NCBI RefSeq assembly: GCF_900105325.1 | Contig: NZ_FNSU01000003.1 | Location: forward strand, 2,790,001 to 2,854,000 | From: Pseudomonas marginalis | GTDB lineage: Bacteria > Pseudomonadota > Gammaproteobacteria > Pseudomonadales > Pseudomonadaceae | Reading direction: 5' to 3' | DNA: 64,000 nucleotides | Part shown: positions 50,912 to 59,314 of the stretch, in pieces | How the letters are laid out: each line of letters begins with the position of its first letter | Numbering within the stretch: position 1 is the stretch's first letter | The notes under the pieces: generated by a model | Database searches by the model: none | What the model saw: the letters and a program-made list of their open reading frames with translations, nothing else | What the model was told of the DNA's origin: nothing | Position numbers and translations under genes: made by a program

Positions 50912-51895
50912 TCAGCGCAGCGCCGGGCCCTGGAAGCCCATGTACAGCGCCAGCTTCTCAGCCACGCTGGCGCCGAGCTTCTTGGAGAAACGATCAAACG
51001 GCGACTCTTCAACGGTGAAGTCCACCAGTTCTTTCTCGCCGACCACATCCCGCGCTACCGAACTGGCACTGCCCAAACCATCGATCAGCCCCAGCGGCAA
51101 TGCTTGCTCGCCCGACCACACCAACCCGGAGAACAACTCCGGATGATCTTTGTCCTTCAGGCGATCCCCACGCCCCTGCTTCACGCTGGCGATGAACTGG
51201 CGATGGGTAGTGTCGAGCACGCCTTGCCAGAACTGGGTTTCATCGGCCTTTTGCGGCTGGAACGGATCAAGGAACGACTTGTGCTCGCCCGAAGTGTAGG
51301 TGCGGCGTTCAACACCCAGCTTCTCCATCGCGCCAACAAACCCGTAACCGGCCGCGGTCACGCCGATGGAGCCCACCAGGCTGGCCTTGTCGGCGTAGAT
51401 CTGGTCGGCGGCACTGGCAATGTAATAGGCACCCGAAGCCCCCAAATCGGAAATCACCGCGTACAGCTTGATATCCGGGTGCAGGCCGCGCAGGCGGCGA
51501 ATCTCGTCATACACATAACCCGATTGCACCGGGCTGCCGCCTGGGCTGTTGATGCGCAGGATCACGCCCTTGACCTTGGGGTCTTCAAACGCGGCACGCA
51601 GACTGCTGACGATATTGTCGGCGCTGGCAGGTTCCTTGTCGGCAATCACCCCCCGCACTTCGATCAACGCGGTGTAGTTGGCGCCACGGGTCGCGCTCTT
51701 TTCCATGTCCATCAGCGGGCTGAACAGCGCCAGCATGAGCAACAGGTAAGTGAAGGTCAGCAACTTGAAGAAAATCCCCCAGCGCCGCGCACGGCGTTGC
51801 TCCTGGACACTGGCCAGCAGCGTCTTCTCCAGCAGTTTCCAGCTCTTGTCGTCACCGCTTTCAGCCTTTTCAGGCGCTTTCCACTCGTCACTCAT
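50912..51895 (-). CDS. sppA: Signal peptide peptidase SppA, 36 kDa type
   Basis: 327 residues, S49 peptidase. One membrane helix (about 41-60), then the protease domain: INSPGGSPVQSG, nucleophile Ser154 in DLGASGAYYIAS and general-base Lys206 in SGEHKSFLDPF, 52 residues apart as in the short SppA type. It degrades cleaved signal peptides in the inner membrane. Next to the HAD and rluC genes on the same strand. Confidence 0.93.
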   Translation of the reverse strand: MSDEWKAPEKAESGDDKSWKLLEKTLLASVQEQRRARRWGIFFKLLTFTYLLLMLALFSPLMDMEKSATRGANYTALIEVRGVIADKEPASADNIVSSLRAAFEDPKVKGVILRINSPGGSPVQSGYVYDEIRRLRGLHPDIKLYAVISDLGASGAYYIASAADQIYADKASLVGSIGVTAAGYGFVGAMEKLGVERRTYTSGEHKSFLDPFQPQKADETQFWQGVLDTTHRQFIASVKQGRGDRLKDKDHPELFSGLVWSGEQALPLGLIDGLGSASSVARDVVGEKELVDFTVEESPFDRFSKKLGASVAEKLALYMGFQGPALR

Positions 51896-51916
51896 GCCAT
51901 CAACCCCAGCAAAGAC

Positions 51917-52579
51917 TTATTGGGCCCGACCGAGCCAGGCCTGCAATTCAGAAAAATGATCAATCGTGACCCTCGGCTCGTATTGCTGCAACGCCTCGGG
52001 GGACTGGGCGCCATAGCTGACTGCCACGCTGTCCATGCCGGCGTTGCGCGCCATCATCAGGTCGAAGGAAGCATCACCTACCATCAGCGCCTCACGCGGC
52101 GACACACCGCAATGGGCAAGGATCTGCTCCAACATCAGAGGGTGAGGCTTGCTGGCGGTTTCATCTGCGGCACGGGTGATGTCGAAATAATCTTCAAAAC
52201 CGTGGGCACTGAGCACCCGATCCAGGCCGCGACGGGCCTTGCCGGTGGCGACGGCCAGGTGATAGCCCTCGGCGCGAAAAGCCTCCAGCGACTGCGCCAC
52301 ACCCTCGAACAACGGCGAAGGTGTGGCTTCCAGCGCAATGTAGTGATCCGCGTAATGCTCGCGGAACGTCACCAGTTCAGCGTCGCTGATCTCGGGGTAC
52401 AAGGTGCGGATCGCCTCAGGCAAGCCCAGGCCGATAATGCCTTTGACCGCCAGGTCAGTGCACAACTCGAAGCCCGAGCGGGTCGAAGCCCTGTGCATCG
52501 ACTCGACAATCCGACCGATGGAGTTACACAGGGTGCCGTCCCAATCGAAAATCAGCAGCTTGTAGTCAAGGTGCGACAC
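51917..52579 (-). CDS. HAD family hydrolase (phosphoglycolate phosphatase-like)
   Basis: 220 residues. Motif I FDWDGTLCNS (Asp12 and Asp14), motif II VATGKARRG, motif IV VGDASFDLMMARNAG. Cap insertion between motifs I and II as in Gph/PGMB-type phosphatases. The GTG at 52579 overlaps rluC by 14 bases. The position between rluC and sppA is conserved in pseudomonads; the substrate is not known. Confidence 0.9.
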   Translation of the reverse strand: MSHLDYKLLIFDWDGTLCNSIGRIVESMHRASTRSGFELCTDLAVKGIIGLGLPEAIRTLYPEISDAELVTFREHYADHYIALEATPSPLFEGVAQSLEAFRAEGYHLAVATGKARRGLDRVLSAHGFEDYFDITRAADETASKPHPLMLEQILAHCGVSPREALMVGDASFDLMMARNAGMDSVAVSYGAQSPEALQQYEPRVTIDHFSELQAWLGRAQ

Positions 52580-53525
52580 TCAAACGCTCCACGGTCTTGG
52601 CCCACATCTCATCGACCGGCGCCTGCAGCTTCAGCTCGCCGCCGTCAGGCAGCGGCACGGTGAGCATGTAGGCGTGCAGGAACAGGCGCTTGCCGCCCAG
52701 GTCGCGGATTTCCTTGGAAAAACCCTCGTCGCCGTACTTGGTATCACCGGCGATGCAGTGACCGGCGTGCAGGGTGTGCACACGAATCTGGTGGGTACGC
52801 CCCGTCACCGGCTTGGCCTCGACCATGGTGGCGAAATCACCAAAGCGACGCAGCACCTTGAACAGGGTCAGGGCTTCCTTGCCCTCCTCGTCCACTTCGA
52901 CCATGCGCTCGCCGGAGCGCAGGTTGCTCTTCTGCAACGGCGCGCGGACGCTCTTGATCGAGCTGGCCCAGTTGCCGCGCACCAGCGCCATGTAGCGCTT
53001 GTCCACGCCATCGCCGCGCAGGGCGGTGTGCAGGTGGCGCAACATGCTGCGTTTCTTGGCGATCATCAACAGGCCGGAGGTGTCGCGGTCCAGGCGGTGA
53101 ACCAGTTCCAGCTCCTTGCAATCCGGGCGCAGCTGACGGAAGGCTTCGATCACGCCGAAATTCAGGCCGCTGCCACCGTGAACCGCAATACCGCAGGGCT
53201 TGTTGATCACAATCAGCTTGTTATCTTCGAAGACAATCGATGCCTCAAGGCGCTGCAACAGGCCCTGGGCCAATGGCACGGGCTCATCGCGCTCAGGTAC
53301 GCGCACGGGCGGCACACGGACAATATCGCCCGCCTGCAACTTGTACTCAGGCTTGATGCGGCCCTTGTTCACGCGCACTTCGCCTTTGCGCAAGATGCGG
53401 TAGATCAAGGTCTTGGGCACACCCTTGAGCCTGGCCAGGAGAAAATTATCGATGCGTTGGCCGGCATATTCCGGCGAGACCTCGAGCAGCTGGACGCTGG
53501 GGGTCTGGGGGGCGGTAGTCGTCAT
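52566..53525 (-). CDS. rluC: Ribosomal large subunit pseudouridine synthase C
   Basis: 319 residues: S4 RNA-binding domain (about 20-80, QRIDNFLLARLKGVPKTLIYRILRKGEVRVN in parts) and the RluA-type catalytic domain with HRLDRDTSGLLM, whose Asp is the nucleophile, and KPVTGRTHQIRVH. Converts uridines 955, 2504 and 2580 of 23S rRNA in E. coli. Divergent from rne, the usual neighbour. Confidence 0.93.
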   Translation of the reverse strand: MTTTAPQTPSVQLLEVSPEYAGQRIDNFLLARLKGVPKTLIYRILRKGEVRVNKGRIKPEYKLQAGDIVRVPPVRVPERDEPVPLAQGLLQRLEASIVFEDNKLIVINKPCGIAVHGGSGLNFGVIEAFRQLRPDCKELELVHRLDRDTSGLLMIAKKRSMLRHLHTALRGDGVDKRYMALVRGNWASSIKSVRAPLQKSNLRSGERMVEVDEEGKEALTLFKVLRRFGDFATMVEAKPVTGRTHQIRVHTLHAGHCIAGDTKYGDEGFSKEIRDLGGKRLFLHAYMLTVPLPDGGELKLQAPVDEMWAKTVERLSVAP

Positions 53526-53554
53526 GGCGGCGATGATAACAATTTTTTATGGAA

Positions 53555-53583
53555 TTGAAGCACTTAATCATTACTGCTATAGT
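53555..53583 (+). promoter_or_regulatory. Sigma-70 promoter of rne
   Basis: TTGAAG (53555-53560) and TATAGT (53578-53583) with 17 bases between. Start site expected near 53590, about 690 bases before the rne start codon. Confidence 0.75.
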
Positions 53584-53589
53584 CGCGAA

Positions 53590-54283
53590 CGCCGCCAAAA
53601 GCGGCCTGGGCAGAGGACTAGCGGCAAACTGCCGGCCCTGACCATCGCAATTCATCAGGACGCGAGGCCGTCCTACGGGGCTTTCGCCACCCTGGAAGGC
53701 TCGAGATTGTAACAAGCGCAGGTGACATGAGGCCTGAAGCGAGTGCAGAAAGCAGAGTGAATACTCGCGTTCTGCGCCGATATTTACGGCCAGTTCACAA
53801 AGTGCAGTCAGTCTTGAGCCGGACCACGGCGAATGCTTCGGAAACAACGCCTGTTAAGAGCTGAGTGTGAGCGCAGTCGCCCACATTCAGTCTTGTTTAG
53901 CCATGAGCGTGGACTCCCCATTGGAGAACACGGTAAATGCCAACCCGCTGCGGATTCTGCGCGCGGCAGCACCCGAATTATCAGGGATACGTGTAGGGTG
54001 GAGATGCACAACCGTCGGACCGTGTAGCACTAGGCTTATATTTAGACGCTTCATCTCGTCCACAGTCGCCGGTTGATTCCTCCTCCTGACCTTAGCTTTT
54101 GTTGAAGTGGTGCCTTTGTCACCACCGCTAACAAGCAGGACGCGTCCGTCGCGATACCGGCCCAATTGGCCGATTTTGCTGGACACTGGAGTGGCCAACC
54201 ACTCTTGACGCACCTGACACCGACCGTGAGAAGTCGTGTGTGCCGAACGCCGTTTCCGGCAGCCCGGAAACCGACGGTACAAC
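53590..54283 (+). promoter_or_regulatory. Long 5' leader of rne, likely with autoregulatory RNA structure
   Basis: About 694 bases of transcribed leader without a credible gene. Local hairpins are visible, for example GTGGTG/CACCAC at 54107-54125 and GTTTCCGG/CCGGAAAC near the start codon at 54252-54272. RNase E genes have long leaders through which the enzyme controls its own message, and a conserved 'rne-II' RNA motif is described for Pseudomonas rne leaders. I infer that this region holds it; the motif was not matched base by base. Confidence 0.6.
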
Positions 54284-57200
54284 ATGAAAAGAATGCTGAT
54301 TAACGCAACTCAACCCGAAGAGTTGCGTGTTGCACTGGTAGATGGCCAACGCCTCTACGACCTGGACATCGAATCCGGTGCACGCGAGCAAAAGAAGGCC
54401 AACATCTATAAAGGCCGTATTACTCGCATCGAACCAAGCCTTGAGGCTGCCTTTGTCGATTTCGGCTCCGAGCGCCACGGCTTCCTGCCCCTCAAAGAAA
54501 TCTCCCGCGAATACTTCAAGAAATCCCCCGAAGGCCGCGTAAACATCAAGGACGTCCTGAGCGAAGGCCAGGAAGTCATCGTTCAGGTCGAAAAAGAAGA
54601 ACGTGGCAACAAGGGCGCCGCCCTGACCACCTTCATCAGCCTGGCCGGCCGTTACCTCGTGCTGATGCCGAACAACCCACGTGCCGGCGGCATCTCCCGT
54701 CGCATCGAAGGCGAAGAGCGCAACGAACTGCGTGAAGCGTTGAACGGCCTGATCGCACCGGCCGATATGGGCCTGATCGTACGCACTGCCGGCCTGGGCC
54801 GCAGCAGCGAAGAAATGCAGTGGGACCTCGACTACCTGCTGCAACTGTGGACCGCCATCAAAGAAGCCTCCCTGGATCGTTCCGCGCCGTTCCTGATCTA
54901 CCAGGAAAGCAACGTGATCATCCGCGCCATCCGCGATTACCTGCGCCAGGACATCGGCGAAGTGCTGATCGACAGCGTCGAAGCCCAGGACGAAGCCCTG
55001 ACCTTCATCCGCCAGGTGATGCCGCAGTACGCCAGCAAGATCAAGCTGTACGAAGACAGCGTGCCGCTGTTCAATCGTTTCCAGATCGAAAGCCAGATCG
55101 AGACCGCTTTCCAGCGTGTGGTCGAACTGCCTTCCGGCGGCTCCATCGTGATCGACCCGACCGAAGCCCTGGTGTCCATCGACATCAACTCGGCGCGCGC
55201 CACGAAGGGTAGCGACATCGAAGAAACCGCCCTGCAGACCAACCTGGAAGCGGCTGAAGAAATCGCCCGCCAGCTGCGCCTGCGTGACATCGGCGGCCTG
55301 ATCGTGATCGACTTCATCGACATGACCCCCGCCAAGAACCAGCGCGCCGTGGAAGAGAAAGTCCGCGAATGCCTGGAAGCCGACCGCGCCCGCGTACAGG
55401 TCGGCCGCATCTCGCGCTTCGGCTTGCTGGAAATGTCCCGTCAGCGCCTGCGTCCATCCCTGGGCGAGAGCAGCGGCATCGTCTGCCCGCGTTGCAACGG
55501 CACCGGCATCATCCGTGACGTTGAATCGCTGTCCCTGGCGATCCTGCGCCTGATCGAAGAAGAAGCCCTGAAAGACCGCACCGCCGAAGTCCGCGCACAA
55601 GTGCCGATCCCGGTTGCCGCTTTCCTGCTCAACGAAAAACGCAACTCGATCACCAAGATCGAACTGCGCACCCGTGCTCGTATCGTGATCCTGCCGAACG
55701 ATCACCTCGAGACGCCGCACTTCGAAGTACAGCGCCTGCGTGACGACAGCCCGGAAGCCCACAGCGGCCAGTCCAGCTACGAAATCGCTGCCGCCGCCGC
55801 CGAAGTGGAAGAAGTCCAGCCAGCCGCCGCGACCCGCACCCTGGTGCGCCAGGAAGCCGCCGTGAAAACCGCGCCAGCCCGTGCCAACGCACCGGTGCCG
55901 GTTGAAGCCGCTGCCCCGGTTGCCGCACCGGCCGCCCTGCCTGAGCCGAGCCTGTTCAAGGGCCTGGTGAAGTCGCTGGTCAGCCTGTTCGCCACCAAGG
56001 AAGAGCCTGCGGCACCGGTCGTGGTTGAAAAACCTGCGACCGAACGCCCAGCACGCAACGAAGAGCGTCGCAACGGTCGCCAGCAGAGCCGTAACCGCAA
56101 CGGTCGCCGTGACGAAGAGCGCAAGCCGCGTGAAGAACGTGCGCCTCGCGAAGAACGCGCACCACGTGAAGAGCGTGCACCTCGCGAAGCGCGTGAAGAA
56201 ACCCCGGCCGTAGCCCGTGAAGAACGTGCACCGCGTGAAGAGCGCGCACCACGTACCCCACGTGCGCCGCGTGAAGATCGCAAGCCGCGTGGCGAGCGTG
56301 AAGAACGCGTGCGTGAACTGCGCGAGCCATTGGATGCCGCCCCTGCCGTTGCAGGTGTTGCAGCCACTGCCGCTGAAGAGCGCCCAGCTCGCCAGCCGCG
56401 TGAAGAGCGTGCACCGCGTGAAGAACGCCAGCCGCGCCCACCGCGTGAAGAGCGTCAACCACGTGCCGAGCAAGCCGCTGCCGCCAGCGAAGAAGAAGTA
56501 CTGGCCGGCGAAGAGCAATTGCAGGAAGACGGCCAGGACAACGCCGAAGGCGATCGTCCACGCCGCCGCTCCCGTGGCCAGCGTCGTCGCAGCAACCGCC
56601 GTGAGCGTCAGCGTGATGCCAATGGCAATGTGATCGAAGGCTCGGAAGAGGCCGGCGAGAACGCAGAAGCCGCCACCCACGAACCGACCGGTGCCGAACT
56701 GGCTGCCGGCCTGGCCGTTACCGCAGCGGTTGCCAGCTCGGTGATCAGCGCACCGGCTGAAGCCCAGGCGCATGAACAGGCTGAACGCGCGACTGCCACT
56801 GTTGAAGAAACCGCTGCTGTAGAAGCGCCAGTTACCGAGACCCCAGTGGTTGAAGCACCGGTCGTTGAAGCAACTACCCCTGTCGAAGCCCCAGTGGTTC
56901 CGGAAGTGGAAGTGGCACCGATCCGCGACGCCCAGCCAGAAACCGAAGTGGTTGCAGTTGAAGCCGCTCCGGTTGTTGAGCCTCAGCCAGTAGTTGAAGC
57001 CGCCGCTGAAGCCCCGGCTGTCGAAGAAGCTGCCCCGGCAGTGCGTGAAGTTCGCGAAGAACAGACCGCCTTCCAGTGGACTGCCGAACCTGCCGCCCCG
57101 GTTGAAGCACCAGCGCCTGCACCGGTGGTAGAAGAAGCGCCTGCGCCGGTTGCCGAAGCAGTGGTTGCCGAGCCTGCGCCAGCCGTCGAGTCTGCACCGG

Positions 57201-57490
57201 TGGTTGTTGAAGCACCGGTGGTAGCCGAAGTCGAAGCACCCGTGGTAGAAGCGGCACCGGCCAGCGCCCTGACCGAAAACGGCCGTGCGCCGAACGACCC
57301 ACGTGAAGTGCGTCGTCGTCGCAAGGAAGCTGAGGCAGCTGCCGCCGCTGCTGCTGCCGCTCCAGCCGTAGTCGAAGCTGTCGAGGCGCCAGCCCCGGTT
57401 GCTGAAACCGTGGTTGAGCACACTGCTGCTGAAGCAGTGGTAGAGCACAAGGCCCTGGAAGAAGAACACGAGCCTAAACCCCTCGCCTGA
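54284..57490 (+). CDS. rne: Ribonuclease E
   Basis: 1068 residues. The catalytic half (1-530) has an S1 domain (about 37-120), catalytic aspartates Asp300 and Asp343 (equivalent to 303 and 346 of E. coli, in SIDINSAR and VIDFIDM) and the zinc-link CPRCNGTG (Cys401, Cys404). The C-terminal half is disordered: first an Arg/Glu-rich region with tandem EERAPR repeats (about 610-760), then a long Ala/Val/Pro/Glu-rich tail. This half would bind RNA and degradosome partners. The ATG at 54284 matches MKRMLINATQPEE of homologues. A possible modulator, RraB, is encoded at 11.8 kb. Confidence 0.97.
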   Translation: MKRMLINATQPEELRVALVDGQRLYDLDIESGAREQKKANIYKGRITRIEPSLEAAFVDFGSERHGFLPLKEISREYFKKSPEGRVNIKDVLSEGQEVIVQVEKEERGNKGAALTTFISLAGRYLVLMPNNPRAGGISRRIEGEERNELREALNGLIAPADMGLIVRTAGLGRSSEEMQWDLDYLLQLWTAIKEASLDRSAPFLIYQESNVIIRAIRDYLRQDIGEVLIDSVEAQDEALTFIRQVMPQYASKIKLYEDSVPLFNRFQIESQIETAFQRVVELPSGGSIVIDPTEALVSIDINSARATKGSDIEETALQTNLEAAEEIARQLRLRDIGGLIVIDFIDMTPAKNQRAVEEKVRECLEADRARVQVGRISRFGLLEMSRQRLRPSLGESSGIVCPRCNGTGIIRDVESLSLAILRLIEEEALKDRTAEVRAQVPIPVAAFLLNEKRNSITKIELRTRARIVILPNDHLETPHFEVQRLRDDSPEAHSGQSSYEIAAAAAEVEEVQPAAATRTLVRQEAAVKTAPARANAPVPVEAAAPVAAPAALPEPSLFKGLVKSLVSLFATKEEPAAPVVVEKPATERPARNEERRNGRQQSRNRNGRRDEERKPREERAPREERAPREERAPREAREETPAVAREERAPREERAPRTPRAPREDRKPRGEREERVRELREPLDAAPAVAGVAATAAEERPARQPREERAPREERQPRPPREERQPRAEQAAAASEEEVLAGEEQLQEDGQDNAEGDRPRRRSRGQRRRSNRRERQRDANGNVIEGSEEAGENAEAATHEPTGAELAAGLAVTAAVASSVISAPAEAQAHEQAERATATVEETAAVEAPVTETPVVEAPVVEATTPVEAPVVPEVEVAPIRDAQPETEVVAVEAAPVVEPQPVVEAAAEAPAVEEAAPAVREVREEQTAFQWTAEPAAPVEAPAPAPVVEEAPAPVAEAVVAEPAPAVESAPVVVEAPVVAEVEAPVVEAAPASALTENGRAPNDPREVRRRRKEAEAAAAAAAAAPAVVEAVEAPAPVAETVVEHTAAEAVVEHKALEEEHEPKPLA
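56127..56470 (+). repeat. Tandem coding repeats in the Arg-rich region of rne
   Basis: Units of about 15 bases encoding EERAPR and variants (REERAP, REERQP) occur more than ten times, with synonymous drift between units. They sit in the RNA-binding, degradosome-scaffold part of RNase E and are prone to copy-number change. Confidence 0.8.
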
Positions 57491-57504
57491 TTCCATCCGC
57501 CACT

Positions 57505-57542
57505 AAAAAGCCCCGCCTGAGTGATCAGGCGGGGCTTTTTTA
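57505..57542. terminator. Bidirectional terminator between rne and the MocA-like gene
   Basis: A 16-bp perfect stem (AAAAAGCCCCGCCTGA and its complement) with loop GTGA, A-run before and T-run after, so it can end transcripts from both convergent genes. Confidence 0.95.
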
Positions 57543-57570
57543 TAGATCTCGAAAACAACGAAGATCAAAT

Positions 57571-58158
57571 TTAGTCTGGGTTAAAAATTAACCGTTTCGG
57601 CAGATCCACATCCCACAGAACACCCGCATCTTCCACCTGCACTTCCCGCACCCGGGCACGTGCGAACAATGGCTTGCCTCCACGATCCCCGGTCAGCGCC
57701 ATCAGGTCCGGACCAAAAGCGCGACCAAAGGCCACTGGATGCCCATAGTCACCCGCCTGCACCGGCACGCTGATGCCATCCTCCTCCAGCACGTCAATCA
57801 CCCGTTCAATGCTCGATGATTGGATAAACGGCATATCCCCCAACACCACCAGCCAGCCATCCGCCGAGGCACTGGCCGCGACGGCTGCGGCGATGCTCTC
57901 GCCCATGCCGGCTGACTGCAACGGCAAGACCTGGCAGCCATACACTTCGGCCAACCGAATGACCTCCTTGCGATCCGGCGAGGTCACCAGCCAGCGCGCC
58001 ACCAGGCGATCCGGCAAATTCACCAATACCTGCTCGATCACCGGACGCATCACCCCATCACGGCCCAGGCAATCGGCCAGCAACTTATCCTGGTCAGCCC
58101 CCGCTTCGGCTCGGAACCGGCTGCCCTGCCCCGCCGCCAAGACAATCGCCGTCACCAT
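57571..58158 (-). CDS. Nucleotidyltransferase family protein (MocA-like, molybdenum cofactor CTP transferase type)
   Basis: 195 residues. LAAGQGSRF (about 7-15) is the nucleotide-binding loop and LVVLGDMPF the metal-binding Asp motif; PVAFGRAFGPDLMALTGDRGGKPL follows as in MocA. MocA makes the cytidine dinucleotide form of molybdopterin for xanthine-dehydrogenase-type enzymes. Its start overlaps the XdhC-like gene stop by one base, supporting that role. The molybdoenzyme they serve is not in this window. Confidence 0.85.
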   Translation of the reverse strand: MVTAIVLAAGQGSRFRAEAGADQDKLLADCLGRDGVMRPVIEQVLVNLPDRLVARWLVTSPDRKEVIRLAEVYGCQVLPLQSAGMGESIAAAVAASASADGWLVVLGDMPFIQSSSIERVIDVLEEDGISVPVQAGDYGHPVAFGRAFGPDLMALTGDRGGKPLFARARVREVQVEDAGVLWDVDLPKRLIFNPD

Positions 58159-59144
58159 TACTCAGCAACCACCGGCAGGGGCTTTTTCTGCATCGGCGCC
58201 ACGCCGTTCTTGATCGCGACAATTTCCGCCATCAACGACAAGGCGATCTCCGCCGGCGTATGGCTACCGATATGCAGGCCAATCGGCCCATGTAAACGCG
58301 CAATCGCATCCGTCGACAAACCCAGCGCCGCCAGGTTCTCGCGACGCGTCTGGCTATTGACCCGCGAACCCAGCGCACCGATGTAGAAGGCACTGGAGTT
58401 CAGCGCCGTCAGCAACGCCATATCATCAAGGCGCGGATCATGGGTCAGGCAGACAATGGCCGTGCGCTCGTCGGTCTGGATATTCAGCACCGCCTCATCA
58501 GGCATACCCGGCACGAAGCGGCCGTGCTGCTCTTCCCAGCCGTAGACAAACTCGCTACGCGGATCGCATATCAGTACTTCGAAATCCAGCAGGCGCGCCA
58601 TTTCCGCCACGTAGCGCGACAGTTGCCCGGCACCGATCAACAGCAGGCGCCAGCGCGGGCCGTAGATAGCCCGCAGGCGTTCGCCATCGAAGGTGACCAC
58701 ATCGGTCTTGTTCGCACTGCTCAACGTGACTTCGCCGGAGACCAGGTCCAGTTCCCGCGCGACAATTTCATGCGCCTCGCAACGCTCCAGCAACTGCGCG
58801 ACCCAGGCCCAGTCTTGCACCCGCTCCTCGGTCAAGCGCAGGGTGCCGCCGCATGGCAGGCCGAAACGCGCCGCCTCGTCGCGCGTCACGCCGTAGGTCA
58901 CCAACTGCACCGGCGGCCCGTCTTGCGTCAGGCGGCCATCCTGCAAGCGGGCGATCAAGTCGTCCTCGATGCAACCGCCGGACACCGAGCCGATCACCAC
59001 GCCATCCCCCCGCAACGCCAACATGGCGCCCGGTGGACGCGGCGCGCTGCCCCACGTCTGCACAACGCTGTACAACACCACCTGCTGCCCGGCGCGGCGC
59101 CATTCGAGCACGCTGCGCAGGACATTTAAATCAACACTGTCCAT
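58158..59144 (-). CDS. XdhC family protein
   Basis: 328 residues. N-terminal XdhC/CoxI domain (SVVQTWGSAPRPPGAML, VSGGCIEDDL, GLPCGGTL with conserved cysteines) and C-terminal Rossmann domain (LLIGAGQLSRYVAEMA; IGALGSRVNSQTRRENL; GLHIGSHTPAEIALS). XdhC chaperones insert sulfurated molybdenum cofactor into xanthine-dehydrogenase-family enzymes. Cotranscribed with the MocA-like gene. Confidence 0.9.
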   Translation of the reverse strand: MDSVDLNVLRSVLEWRRAGQQVVLYSVVQTWGSAPRPPGAMLALRGDGVVIGSVSGGCIEDDLIARLQDGRLTQDGPPVQLVTYGVTRDEAARFGLPCGGTLRLTEERVQDWAWVAQLLERCEAHEIVARELDLVSGEVTLSSANKTDVVTFDGERLRAIYGPRWRLLLIGAGQLSRYVAEMARLLDFEVLICDPRSEFVYGWEEQHGRFVPGMPDEAVLNIQTDERTAIVCLTHDPRLDDMALLTALNSSAFYIGALGSRVNSQTRRENLAALGLSTDAIARLHGPIGLHIGSHTPAEIALSLMAEIVAIKNGVAPMQKKPLPVVAE

Positions 59145-59246
59145 ATATCCTCCTGCCAGTCTGCGTTTGGAACATGCCGCGTAGCGCGAATTTCATCAGT
59201 CGCTGACTCTAAGTGAAAATATTGCAAAAAAGTAATCCCGCACAAA

Positions 59247-59279
59247 CGCAAACGCCCCGAACCAGTCGGGGCGTTTGCG
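59247..59279 (-). terminator. Hairpin terminator after dctA
   Basis: CGCAAACGCCCCGA and TCGGGGCGTTTGCG form a perfect 14-bp stem with a 5-base loop. The trailing tract on the minus strand is only moderately T-rich. Confidence 0.75.
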
Positions 59280-59314
59280 GATAGCTGTCAGCGTGGGTTC
59301 ACGCCATCAGCGGC

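Noticed and set aside
56127..56470. Regularly spaced short repeats considered as a CRISPR array
   Set aside because: The repeats are in frame in rne, about 15 bases long, contiguous and without spacers; they encode EERAPR units.
54128..57496. A 1122-codon open frame antisense to nearly the whole of rne
   Set aside because: Its composition (Phe, Gly, Arg, His rich, repetitive) mirrors the codon bias of the repeat-rich rne gene on the other strand. It has no domain, no ribosome binding site and no promoter.
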